Of a DNA stretch of 64,000 bases, positions 17,043 through 25,244 are shown piece by piece; the stretch's first letter is position 1; each line of letters begins with the position of its first letter. The notes under the pieces were generated by a model that was given only the letters and a program-made list of their open reading frames with translations, was not told where the DNA came from and did no database searches. The stretch comes from Vibrio sinaloensis DSM 21326. Its GTDB lineage: Bacteria > Pseudomonadota > Gammaproteobacteria > Enterobacterales > Vibrionaceae. The stretch covers positions 1 through 64,000 of the forward strand of contig NZ_AEVT01000122.1 in NCBI RefSeq assembly GCF_000189275.1. The letters are read 5' to 3'. The translations under genes and the position numbers were made by a program.

Positions 17043-17076
17043 GAATTAAATTACACCGATTAGTGTAATTTAATTC
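17043..17076. promoter_or_regulatory. Palindromic operator 1 (TetR-type)
   Basis: Perfect 14-base arms (GAATTAAATTACAC and GTGTAATTTAATTC) around the spacer CGATTA. The centre is at 17059.5. It lies just upstream of the lipase gene start, in promoter position. Its core ACACCGATTAGTGT resembles operator 2. Confidence 0.7.
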
Positions 17077-17085
17077 AACACGGCC

Positions 17086-17113
17086 ATTAAGTAAACCGAT
17101 CAGTTTACTTAAT
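17086..17113. promoter_or_regulatory. Palindromic operator 2 (TetR-type)
   Basis: Perfect 11-base arms (ATTAAGTAAAC and GTTTACTTAAT) around the spacer CGATCA, centre at 17099.5, exactly 40 bp from operator 1. Both share the pattern ACCGATYAGT, as expected of two sites for one dimeric TetR-family repressor on the same face of the helix. Confidence 0.7.
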
Positions 17114-17154
17114 AGGAGAAACGGCATGAACTGCTCTAAGTTTTCCGATACGAC

Positions 17155-17184
17155 AAAAAAAGCCAGTACCGATTGGCACTGGCT
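17155..17184 (-). terminator. Terminator of the pterin-synthase gene
   Basis: Read on the minus strand, AGCCAGT (from 17184) and ACTGGCT (to 17161) form a stem followed by seven T. It lies just past the stop of the gene at 17208 and insulates it from the lipase promoter. Confidence 0.85.
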
Positions 17185-17207
17185 GTATGAGAATTCAGTA
17201 GATGATG

Positions 17208-18086
17208 TTAGCGGAAGGCCATCGCGCCTTTACCAACACCTTCATAGGCAATTATTTGTAGAGATTCGCCACCAGCAAGGGTCGGCTTAACCTGATCAGC
17301 GATGTAGCCTGCTAAAAGCTCAACCGTTGTATCTGTCGGTAGAATTTCCGTATCTTCTTTTGGTATCGCGAGTTGGAACTCCCCTTGAGGAGCGGTATAG
17401 CGAAAGCCGTAATGGCTCTGATCTGAGATAGATTGTGCCAGCTCGCTTAGCTCTAATTCTCCGACCATGACTTTATCTTCTTGAGAACCAAGGTAGATAT
17501 CTTGCCATCGTTTGGCAAACGCGGCTTCTTTGTCGCTATCACGTTTACCATCGACCACGATTTCGATCGGAGAACGGTGGCCGTGAGCAATGCGCTGGCA
17601 ATTACCGTCGTGTTTCTTTAATCCGTGCGTGTAGTGATAAAAGGCACCAGCGATGTGTTCATTACGTAGCGTAATCTCGATACCCGTCACATTGCTTGGT
17701 AAGTTATCCCGTAAGATGTCGTACACATGCTGAGTAACACTTTCAAGTGTAATTTCTTCAGCATCGATCAGGCAGTAAGCTTCATCAGGACACTGTAAAT
17801 GAATGCTCTTAGCACCGCGCTGCACATCGAGGGTGGCGTAACCAGGCTTGGTACTTTGATAAGAAATAGCGTCACTTTTCATTGGCACCAGTAAGCGATG
17901 ATCAACATGTTCGTCAACAAGGTGTTTAATTTGCTTTTTCACCCTGCCGAAATCCAGCACCATGCTCATTTCATTGAGCTCGCCAGACATGGTTACATCT
18001 AAAATCCAACTATCTCCCACGACCCCTCTGCGCTCACAAATGAAGGAAGAATCGATAACGGTAAGATCTCTTACAAATAGGTTCAA
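17208..18086 (-). CDS. Duplicated 6-pyruvoyl-tetrahydropterin synthase / QueD-like protein
   Basis: The 292-residue protein contains two tandem copies of the PTPS/QueD fold. The first half has VDHRLL and SVTQHVYDIL; the second half has the zinc-site-like HGLKKHDGNCQRIAHGHRS. Single-domain QueD is about 120 residues, so this is the long variant annotated in Vibrio as 6-carboxytetrahydropterin synthase. Some expected metal His residues are missing in the first half, so that half may be structural. The start is TTG at 18084-18086, seven bases after AAGGAG. Role in queuosine or another pterin pathway is inferred; no other que genes are nearby. Confidence 0.75.
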   Translation of the reverse strand: MNLFVRDLTVIDSSFICERRGVVGDSWILDVTMSGELNEMSMVLDFGRVKKQIKHLVDEHVDHRLLVPMKSDAISYQSTKPGYATLDVQRGAKSIHLQCPDEAYCLIDAEEITLESVTQHVYDILRDNLPSNVTGIEITLRNEHIAGAFYHYTHGLKKHDGNCQRIAHGHRSPIEIVVDGKRDSDKEAAFAKRWQDIYLGSQEDKVMVGELELSELAQSISDQSHYGFRYTAPQGEFQLAIPKEDTEILPTDTTVELLAGYIADQVKPTLAGGESLQIIAYEGVGKGAMAFR

Positions 18087-18482
18087 GTTGAACTCCTTAC
18101 TACTTTAATGAGATACGGGAGGCTGATTAAGTTTCAGCAGGCACTTCGTCTCATCGATTAGGTTGAATGAAAATGGAGGGGAAGGATGTTACAACGACTT
18201 AGCAAAGTCCACCTTTTTCGCGCCAATCTTATGAGAAAAGAACAAACTCTATCCAATTCACTCAATAATTGCGCCAAAACGCGCGTTTCCCCATGTTAGC
18301 TAAATGGTTACTCTTAACGTGTTTTCTGCCTGGCGATATTACCATCGCGTCGTTTACCAATGACTAAGTCTAGCTGATGTTTTCACTCTCTATTTTCCTT
18401 TACGAGTATCGGCATCGAATAGTTGTAAATAAATTTATGAGTGGGTATGTTCATATCAGGGTAAAAATAAGGAGAAAAATCA
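18087..18482. other. Divergent intergenic region, with a 37-codon frame behind a strong ribosome site
   Basis: Between the pterin-synthase gene and the S66 peptidase lie about 396 bases. At 18186-18299 (plus strand) a frame starting MLQRLSKVHLFRANLM ends in TAG; GGAGGG sits six bases before its ATG (18175-18180). No homolog is recognised and the codon choice is not convincing, so it is only a candidate. The rest shows no gene. Promoters of both neighbours must lie here. Confidence 0.35.
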
Positions 18483-19511
18483 ATGAAGTACCCAGCAGCA
18501 TTAACCAGAGGCAGTACTATAGCAATCACTGCGTTTTCTTCAGGCATCGCACTTGAGCACAAAGCAAGGTTCGACACCATTAAACAGCATCTCGAATCTC
18601 AAGGGTTTCGCGTAGTCGTGGGTGATTGCCTTTTTGGTCAGCAAAAACACGTCAGCGCCCCCATCGAAAAACGCCTTGAAGAGTTAATGTCATTTTTACT
18701 CGACGACACCATTGACGCCATCTACCCGCCTTGGGGTGGTGAGGTTGCAATGGAGTTACTGCCTTTGATTGATTTTTCACGCCTAGAGACAGCCAAACCC
18801 AAATGGATATTGGGCTTTTCAGACGTCAGCACACTGACTGCTGTGTTTGCCAGTAAGCTCCGCTGGGCAACCGCGCACTGCTCCAACTTGATGGATCTGG
18901 TACCCGCAGCCAGAGATGAGCTCACGGCTAACACGCTGACCCATCTTGCAACGCCTATGGGAGAGCACTTTGTTCAGCTCGCATCACCACTCTACGCCAG
19001 CCAATGGCCAGATATTGTCAACACGCCAGAAAGCGGCTTAACACTAGATACACCTAATGAGTGGAAGTGGCTAGTTAAACCGACATCGAGTGACTACATC
19101 GAAGGACGTTTGATTGGCGGCTGTTGGGACACCCTATTCCACCTTTTCGACACGGAATATCTCGATATTAGCGCTTTATCCAAGGATTACCCCGAGGGTA
19201 TTTTACTATTCCTCGAAAACGCTGAGATGTCTCCGACTGATATCGTTAGAGCGGTATTGAACATGAAATTTAGGGGCATATTCAATCACATTAATGGGGT
19301 ACTGCTTGGCAGAAACTCATCCCCAGATCCTGAAGATGAACACGCGCTTACCTACCTGGAGGCAATCACGTCCAGCTTTGCAAACACCGGGGTTCCAATC
19401 ATGATGGATTTGGACATCGGACACCTTCCACCCAACCTAACATTGGTCAATGGCGCATTGGCTAAAGTTGAACTTGGCGAGCGAGGGAAGATAACCCAGC
19501 GACTGGTTTAA
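18483..19511 (+). CDS. S66 LD-carboxypeptidase / MccF-like serine peptidase
   Basis: The 342-residue protein matches the S66 family. The N-terminal part begins with AALTRGSTIAITAFSSG; the nucleophile Ser sits in ILGFSDVSTL (about residue 118), and the C-terminal domain has the expected RLIGGCWDTL and the His in DLDIGHLPPN. This branch (with PPWGGEVAMELL) is closer to MccF, which cleaves microcin C7-like aminoacyl nucleotides, than to LdcA, which recycles murein peptides. No microcin genes are near, so it may protect against outside inhibitors or act on peptides. AAGGAG before the ATG. Confidence 0.8.
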   Translation: MKYPAALTRGSTIAITAFSSGIALEHKARFDTIKQHLESQGFRVVVGDCLFGQQKHVSAPIEKRLEELMSFLLDDTIDAIYPPWGGEVAMELLPLIDFSRLETAKPKWILGFSDVSTLTAVFASKLRWATAHCSNLMDLVPAARDELTANTLTHLATPMGEHFVQLASPLYASQWPDIVNTPESGLTLDTPNEWKWLVKPTSSDYIEGRLIGGCWDTLFHLFDTEYLDISALSKDYPEGILLFLENAEMSPTDIVRAVLNMKFRGIFNHINGVLLGRNSSPDPEDEHALTYLEAITSSFANTGVPIMMDLDIGHLPPNLTLVNGALAKVELGERGKITQRLV

Positions 19512-19542
19512 GTAATCACCATTCCTCTATGGTTTAACGTAT

Positions 19543-19568
19543 AAGGCGAAGCTAAATTGCTTCGCCTT
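19543..19568 (+). terminator. Terminator after the S66 peptidase
   Basis: Perfect 10-bp stem: AAGGCGAAGC (19543-19552) with GCTTCGCCTT (19559-19568), loop of six. It lies between the peptidase and the convergent secreted-protein gene. Confidence 0.8.
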
Positions 19569-19607
19569 CCCGTATCCCAACTCAAATAACGTTGGATTGG
19601 GTAAATT

Positions 19608-21851
19608 TCAATACAGCAGAATCAATCCTTGGTAACCACCAATCTGAACTTGATCGACGTACTCTCCGATATTGCCATTTTCATCCACTGGGCGCATGGC
19701 TGGGTCAAGAGGTATAGTCACTTTTTCAGAATGATAAAAGTCGCTGCTCTTGCCGAAAAAATCCGTTCGATAAAGTACCTTCCCCTTAGTGAAGTCTCGC
19801 GCCAATACCATGGTTTCTGGGCCTTGTGGGACGATCTCACGCTCACTCTGAACCAAGAAGTAAGTATAAGTTGGTCGCACATTAACGGTTCCGTTCGGCA
19901 AATCAGGGTGCATGACGGAAAGCGAAGACGAATCCCCCACTAGGGTATAGTCTGCGGGATAGGGTGTACTGGTAGAGAGCATTAACGGGATGGCATCATA
20001 GCCTGCTGGGATTGAATTTTTCGGCTCGCCAATATCAATATTCAACAATCTACTAGGTTGATAGGCGATGTTTTTTGCAACCCCACTTTGCCAGAAGTTA
20101 TCACTGGTCGTGTTGTCACTGCCATAGATATAACCGCTGTTCCATTGAGAAAAATAGCTACGATCTGGGTGATGGTTCAAGTAGTACACCGCTAAAGTAG
20201 AGTATTGGTCTTGTTTCCAGTTTTGTTCGTCATTACCCAGATATTCAACACGGCCGTAACGTGTTGTGGCTTGATAAATAACCTTATGGCCGCCTTGCGC
20301 TAGTACAGCATTATCCCAAAATTTCGCCAGCCCAGCGTAGCCGCTAAGACCCATTGATGGTACTAAGTAGTGTTCGCGAAGATACAATGACGCCGAACCA
20401 AACAACGAGGTTTGGCCATTACGGCCCAGCATATTCGCCGTTCCAATATTGACGCTAATCAGAGCATCACTGTTGCTACTGGCGAGCCCTTTAAGGAAGT
20501 CTGCGAAATGTTGCTGATACAAGCGGTTGGCATCTGTACTACCAACCACAGCACCCAACTCCAGCACCTTTCCGCCACTATGTACATGAAACTGATTGGC
20601 TCCGATAAGCTTGTTAGTATCATCGTTATAAGCCCCTTTTAACCCTTGTTCAGACCATGTTTGATGATAGTAATCTTGCATCAAAGTAAGTAACTGAGGG
20701 CTTGCCAGATTGGTCAGTGCCCAAGATGAGGATTGGTTCCACATACGACCGAATGGAATGACGCGAGATTCCCAACGAAATCGCGCAGTGGCGTTTTTAT
20801 TGCTGCGGCTTTTGTACTCCTGCCAAGACAAGTAGTTGTCGTTATTGAGGTCTGCTTGTTTATCAAACCCCCTCACCTTTCTCCATTTTTGGATCGTTAA
20901 TCCTTCGCTTGTCGTAGTATCAGCACCGGTAAGTTTAACCTCGGGAAAACTGTTTTTGAGCTTCACTTCTTTAAGACGCGGGCGCAGCTCCATGGTTTCA
21001 TTTTCTTTCGGTTGCCAAATAATACGCACGGCAAATAATCGCCCGCCATCACGTAACAACCTAGAGCCGAAGTATTGCCCCCCACCGTAACTCGCTCCCG
21101 AGCCATCATGTGTGGTGGCTCTTTTCCAATCTCTGGGCATATGCCAAACGATCGATTGGTTTTTGGTCATATTTAAGGTGCGGTCTTTTTTTATCGCGAG
21201 TGTTTTCCATTCAGTCACAAACCCCGAAGTATCTATCATCGCCGGGTATTCAATGCGAAACGTACCGCCTTGAGCAAACTGAGAGAAACTGAGCTTTAGC
21301 CGATCAAACTGCTCGGAATGATAGACGTAGAGCGCACCACCACGGTCACTATTTTCAAACACATCCGCGTCCCAAGGGGGTGCTTGATATAACCAAAAGC
21401 CGGCATGCATTTCATCGGCGGTGTAACCCACAATCATTGGTTCTCGGTTGATGATCGTTTTGTCACCGTGAGTCGGCTCAACTTCAGCGAGGATCGTATC
21501 TTCAGCAAAATGGAGAAAGAGATCTTCATAGTCGATACCTTGCTGTTCAGCACTATCGCGAATATCACTCTCAAGTTGCCCAGAATTCATTTCTAGCTTT
21601 TGGTTGTACATGTAGCCGATTGCGCTTGTCCGCTCATTGTCCTCTCTGTTTGGGTAAGAGCCAAACACCAAGTCACTGTTAGCCAATTCCCAATCAATCA
21701 CGTCTTGCGGAGAAAGCAACGCACCATCAAGGTCGATACTTTGTTGATGTTGGCCGGGCAACACAATCGCCGCCCCAGCGGAAGGAAAGCTCTTTGCAGC
21801 AAGATAATGAGAAAACGAAATCGAGATAATGAATACAACCAGCAGCTTCAT
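19608..21851 (-). CDS. Large secreted protein with an EF-hand; putative carbohydrate-active protein
   Basis: About 747 residues with a signal peptide (MKLLVVFIISISFSHYLAA). No family is recognised with certainty. An N-terminal beta-rich part (to about residue 320) is followed by a canonical EF-hand loop, DLNNDNYLSWQE (about 332-343, Ca ligands D1, N3, D5, S9, E12). A barrel-like part follows (GANQFHVHSGGKVLELGAVV, ALISVNIGTAN, EYLGNDEQNW). The C-terminus has ETMVLARDFTKGKVLYRTDF and ends GGYQGLILLY, reminiscent of the closing beta domain of putative glycosyl-hydrolase-like proteins. I start at ATG 21851, seven bases after GGTGAGG. Marine polysaccharide binding or degradation is an inference only. 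Confidence 0.6.
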   Translation of the reverse strand: MKLLVVFIISISFSHYLAAKSFPSAGAAIVLPGQHQQSIDLDGALLSPQDVIDWELANSDLVFGSYPNREDNERTSAIGYMYNQKLEMNSGQLESDIRDSAEQQGIDYEDLFLHFAEDTILAEVEPTHGDKTIINREPMIVGYTADEMHAGFWLYQAPPWDADVFENSDRGGALYVYHSEQFDRLKLSFSQFAQGGTFRIEYPAMIDTSGFVTEWKTLAIKKDRTLNMTKNQSIVWHMPRDWKRATTHDGSGASYGGGQYFGSRLLRDGGRLFAVRIIWQPKENETMELRPRLKEVKLKNSFPEVKLTGADTTTSEGLTIQKWRKVRGFDKQADLNNDNYLSWQEYKSRSNKNATARFRWESRVIPFGRMWNQSSSWALTNLASPQLLTLMQDYYHQTWSEQGLKGAYNDDTNKLIGANQFHVHSGGKVLELGAVVGSTDANRLYQQHFADFLKGLASSNSDALISVNIGTANMLGRNGQTSLFGSASLYLREHYLVPSMGLSGYAGLAKFWDNAVLAQGGHKVIYQATTRYGRVEYLGNDEQNWKQDQYSTLAVYYLNHHPDRSYFSQWNSGYIYGSDNTTSDNFWQSGVAKNIAYQPSRLLNIDIGEPKNSIPAGYDAIPLMLSTSTPYPADYTLVGDSSSLSVMHPDLPNGTVNVRPTYTYFLVQSEREIVPQGPETMVLARDFTKGKVLYRTDFFGKSSDFYHSEKVTIPLDPAMRPVDENGNIGEYVDQVQIGGYQGLILLY

Positions 21852-22015
21852 CAACGGCCTCACCTAACAAATACTAGCAATCAATTTGCGAGTCAAAATA
21901 CGAACAAAGTATTGGTGAGGAAAGGGGGTTGTTCAAGAAACACAAGTACATTATCAGCCAAAGGATATTGAGGGTTTAGCAAGAAACGATGTGAGTTCAG
22001 GAGGTTAACAAAGAT

Positions 22016-22056
22016 CTTTTTCTCAATTCGCAACTGAAATGCAAATTGAGAAAAAG
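22016..22056. terminator. AT-rich perfect hairpin after the Aer-like chemoreceptor gene
   Basis: CTTTTTCTCAATT (22016-22028) and AATTGAGAAAAAG (22044-22056) are perfect 13-base arms; an inner GCA/TGC pair tightens the loop. It lies about 45 bases beyond the chemoreceptor stop. It has Us within the stem rather than a GC-rich stem plus U-run, so it could be a terminator or an RNA-stability element. Confidence 0.5.
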
Positions 22057-22099
22057 GTGATTTAAATGCAGTTAATTGCGTACTGTCAAATTGCGAAAG

Positions 22100-23638
22100 C
22101 TAATCGTTGAATGACAAGCCTAGTGAAGCGAGTTGCTCCGCTTTGTTTCTTATGTTGCGCGTTAACCCCGCTACACCATCAACTTCTTTTAAATTACATT
22201 GCGAAGTATCACGAATAATCGAAACGTTTTTGCTAATCTCCTGTGCAACGACAGATTGCTGCTCGGTCGCCGTCGAGATTTGTTCACTCGCGTCTTCGAT
22301 CTGCTGCATAGCTTGAGTCAGAGCACCAATTTTTTCACGCGTGTTAGAGGTGAGTTCCACACACACCTTAGCGGCTTGCTGCCCATCAGCCATCGACACC
22401 GACAACTGCTCAATCGAGCCCATGACTTCGTCCATGGAGCTCTGAATACTCTCGGTCACTTTTTGAGTACGTTGACTTAACGCCCTTACCTCATCAGCCA
22501 CCACAGAAAAACCTCGCCCATAATCTCCGGCGCGCGCTGATTCAATCGCCGCATTAAGTGCGAGTAAATTCGTCTGCTCAGCAATGCCATTGATCTCTTG
22601 CATTAAGTTAGCAATATTTTTGAGCGTATGGGATAGAACCTCGGTCGACTCAAACGATACGTCCACTTTATCAACCAGAGACGATACTTTAGATTGAGTA
22701 GCATCAATGAGCTCATTAGCTTGGACGCAGCTTTTGTTTACCGAAAGCACTTGCGTCATCGTCTCGGAAGAGTTCCTTGCTACTTCTTCAATCGTTGCGA
22801 CCATCTGCTCTATCGCGGTAACAACATTATGAATTTCTTCCGTTTCTTTCTCTAAGTTGTTGTGGGCGCTACCAGATGCATCTTCTAAAGAAGAGGCCTG
22901 TGCCAATAAAGAGTTACTACTATCTTGAGTGCGACCTAAAATGGTTCGTACCCGACCTTCTTGCATCTTCAAATGATACTCTGCGTAATTACTACTATCG
23001 TTACAGAAAACCAAGCGAGAAATGCTGTCATAGGTTTGTCGAAGCTCATCGTAGAATTTCTGCCGAACAAAGAGCTCGTGATAGAAGACGGCCACTGTAG
23101 CCAAAGGTATCGCTAGCGTCGCAAATGGTGACAGATAAATACCCGCAGCAACGGCACCCAGAGACATAACAAACAACAACTGGATTCTCGTTTTCGTCGT
23201 CATGTGCAAAGACTTAGTTAGGCGCTTGCCTTTATCGGCAACAGAATAGAGTTTAATTGCACGACTTTTTATTTCCGGAGACAACCTACGACGCACAGAC
23301 TGATAACCAACAAGATTGTCGCTTTCAAAAATCGGGGTGACAAAAGCGTCTACCCAGTAGTAACGCCCATCTTTGCAGCGGTTTTTAACCGCTCCACGCC
23401 ATGCTTGCCCCTGATTCAAATGTTCCCACAGATCTTTAAATGCCGCTTTAGGCATATCTGGATGACGGATAACATTGTGGTTTTTGTTGATAAGCTCTTC
23501 TCGGGTAAAGCCTGACGTTTCGCAAAACTCGTCATTAACATAGGTAATCACCCCACGTTTATCGGTTGTCGAAACCAGTTCTACGTTTTCATCAAAGTCG
23601 ACTTCTTCATCGATTAAATGTTTGTTGTGCCTAGCCAT
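22100..23638 (-). CDS. PAS-domain chemoreceptor (Aer-like)
   Basis: The 512-residue protein has an Aer-type PAS domain at residues 15-115 ([25 protein letters not shown], the FAD-binding pattern of Aer). Two close membrane segments follow at about 150-185, then a cytoplasmic signalling domain with the hairpin tip [19 protein letters not shown] (about 355-373). It probably senses redox or oxygen through FAD and signals to CheA/CheW. No periplasmic ligand domain is present. The C-terminus lacks an NWETF pentapeptide, so adaptation enzymes would not be tethered here. Confidence 0.88.
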   Translation of the reverse strand: MARHNKHLIDEEVDFDENVELVSTTDKRGVITYVNDEFCETSGFTREELINKNHNVIRHPDMPKAAFKDLWEHLNQGQAWRGAVKNRCKDGRYYWVDAFVTPIFESDNLVGYQSVRRRLSPEIKSRAIKLYSVADKGKRLTKSLHMTTKTRIQLLFVMSLGAVAAGIYLSPFATLAIPLATVAVFYHELFVRQKFYDELRQTYDSISRLVFCNDSSNYAEYHLKMQEGRVRTILGRTQDSSNSLLAQASSLEDASGSAHNNLEKETEEIHNVVTAIEQMVATIEEVARNSSETMTQVLSVNKSCVQANELIDATQSKVSSLVDKVDVSFESTEVLSHTLKNIANLMQEINGIAEQTNLLALNAAIESARAGDYGRGFSVVADEVRALSQRTQKVTESIQSSMDEVMGSIEQLSVSMADGQQAAKVCVELTSNTREKIGALTQAMQQIEDASEQISTATEQQSVVAQEISKNVSIIRDTSQCNLKEVDGVAGLTRNIRNKAEQLASLGLSFND

Positions 23639-24140
23639 AACTTACTGACCTGTTCTATTGATATACTTATTATTCAACCTAGCGCATAATCAGTGTAGTT
23701 TGCTCAATTCATTCACAGGAGTGATGGACAGCCCACTTTTAACAAATAAATCAATTTGGTACTTTTGGTTTAGAGTTTAGTGTAATTAAAGAGCTAGCCT
23801 TTCAACTATTCAATAAGTCGGCACGAGAACCAATCGAATCAGATCATCAAATTTGCTTACTTTGTACTCTATGGTCTTGTCGAAGAATTTGTTCGAGATA
23901 ATGAGAATCCGTTAACGTAAAAATGGCATCAAAGTTTTCGCTCCGAATTGAGAGTTTACTGATTAAACGTTGTGGTACTTGAGAGTTACATACTCTCAAA
24001 AAGCGGATGAATTCAGCTACCTTTGCCGAGACTGAAAATAACACCAATTGATTAAGATGAGTAAGCCTAAGAGGTGCTTAATTGAAATGAAAAGAGCTAG
24101 CGTAAGCTTTCGCTTAGGCTAGCTCTTAATTTAAACGTAT
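23639..24140. other. Intergenic region with a terminator at 24092-24127
   Basis: About 500 bases between the chemoreceptor gene and the gene at 24141 hold no convincing gene. A 66-codon frame on the minus strand (23847-24047) starts at TTG without a ribosome site and matches no family known to me. At 24092-24127 AAGAGCTAGC pairs with GCTAGCTCTT around an inner TAAGC/GCTTA stem; on the minus strand it is followed by CTTTTCATTT, a good terminator for the gene at 24141. Confidence 0.55.
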
Positions 24141-24521
24141 TTACACTAGCGCATCATACCCGGCTGCAAGCAATAAGCCGCGTTCGTGTTTGATAAGCTG
24201 AGCACGGTCTTCAATCAATTCAAGCAGCGCCTGACGAGGCTTTCCAGCCAAAGCTTTGTACTCGTCAAACGAGCTCGATGACTCTATTTCAGCAAACATC
24301 GCGCTGATAACATTACGCGCTTCACAAGGATTGCTGTCTGTCTTGAAATACTCAACACCTTGAGCCGCTTCGCGCATTTCCGCTAGCAATTCAATCGGGC
24401 TAGATTCTTGAGCAACCGCAAGATAATTATCTAGTACACGTTTAGCAAACAGCAGCTCATTTAGTGGAATATCACGGCCACTTTCAATCAGTGCCTGACT
24501 TAGAGTTTTACTTGAGCTCAT
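24141..24521 (-). CDS. Conserved hypothetical protein
   Basis: This 126-residue, acidic, all-helical soluble protein has no motif that I recognise. Segments such as PLNELLFAKRVLDNYLAVAQ and KHERGLLLAAGYDALV suggest a small helical bundle. AAGGATAGGAC precedes the ATG and a terminator follows, so expression as a single gene is likely. Divergent from the peroxiredoxin gene, which may hint at a shared stress-related promoter region but proves nothing. Confidence 0.6.
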   Translation of the reverse strand: MSSSKTLSQALIESGRDIPLNELLFAKRVLDNYLAVAQESSPIELLAEMREAAQGVEYFKTDSNPCEARNVISAMFAEIESSSSFDEYKALAGKPRQALLELIEDRAQLIKHERGLLLAAGYDALV

Positions 24522-24704
24522 GTCCTATCCTTAGTTTTATTTCTACATTCACTTTATCGCAGTCTAAATTATCAAGATGTTAATTGGAACAATAGATTGG
24601 CTCGATTTTCATTGCTCCAGCATGCCCACAATTTTCCTACGGTAGTTTGTTGGGGCTATCCCCGCTAAACTGGTTCCACTTCTAACGAAACAAGGAAAGT
24701 CATC

Positions 24705-25181
24705 ATGATTCAACAAGGTCAAACACTGCCAACTGCTTCACTTAGCGAGCTGACGAGTGAAGGCATGCAAAATCACAACACCGATGCGCTGTTTGCCAAT
24801 AAACGTGTGGTTCTTTTTGCCGTACCGGGCGCTTTTACCCCTACTTGCTCAGAAGCCCACCTACCTGGCTATGTCGTGCTCGCGGATCAGCTTAAAGCAG
24901 CAGGTGTCGATCTCATTGCCTGCGTATCCGTTAACGACGCTTTTGTAATGAAAGCTTGGGGTGATGCACAAAATGCCTCGGAAATTATGATGCTGGGCGA
25001 TGGTGATGCAAGCTTTACCAAAGCACTTGGCTTAGACATGGATACTGCAGGATTCGGCGGTGTGCGCTCGCAACGTTACGCGATGGTGGTTGATAATGGC
25101 GTAGTGACGATTCTCAATGTCGAGGAGCCTAAGCAGTTTGAAGCAAGTAAGGCCGAGACTATCTTGGCCGCGCTCAAGTAA
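24705..25181 (+). CDS. Peroxiredoxin, Prx5/AhpE-type
   Basis: The 158-residue protein belongs to the Prx5 group of peroxiredoxins. The peroxidatic Cys lies in PGAFTPTCSEAHLPGY (Cys at about residue 49), with the active-site Thr three positions before and an Arg in GVRSQRYAMV near 127. It reduces hydrogen peroxide and organic peroxides in the cytoplasm, probably with glutaredoxin/glutathione as reductant; the fused glutaredoxin domain seen in some Vibrio and Haemophilus homologs is absent here. AAGGAAAGTCATC precedes the ATG. Confidence 0.9.
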   Translation: MIQQGQTLPTASLSELTSEGMQNHNTDALFANKRVVLFAVPGAFTPTCSEAHLPGYVVLADQLKAAGVDLIACVSVNDAFVMKAWGDAQNASEIMMLGDGDASFTKALGLDMDTAGFGGVRSQRYAMVVDNGVVTILNVEEPKQFEASKAETILAALK

Positions 25182-25198
25182 TCCAAGGCTGCCAGTGG

Positions 25199-25223
25199 CG
25201 AACCAGAGCATGACTCTGGTTCG
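25199..25223 (+). terminator. Hairpin after the peroxiredoxin gene
   Basis: CGAACCAGAG (25199-25208) and CTCTGGTTCG (25214-25223) form a perfect 10-bp stem with a five-base loop. The U-run is poor (TGCTTTAG). It separates the gene from the convergent diguanylate cyclase gene. Confidence 0.7.
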
Positions 25224-25244
25224 TGCTTTAGCCAGTAAGCTTAC

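Noticed and set aside
18087-18482. preQ1 or pterin-type riboswitch before the QueD-like gene
   Set aside because: Ribosome site is open and no pseudoknot-like leader was recognisable.
23890-23920. Fur box (GATAATGAGAATC)
   Set aside because: Only one half fits; the other half-site is poor and no gene starts nearby.
23847-24047. 66-codon frame on the minus strand
   Set aside because: Starts at TTG without a ribosome site, no recognisable homology, and no promoter; kept only as part of the intergenic note.
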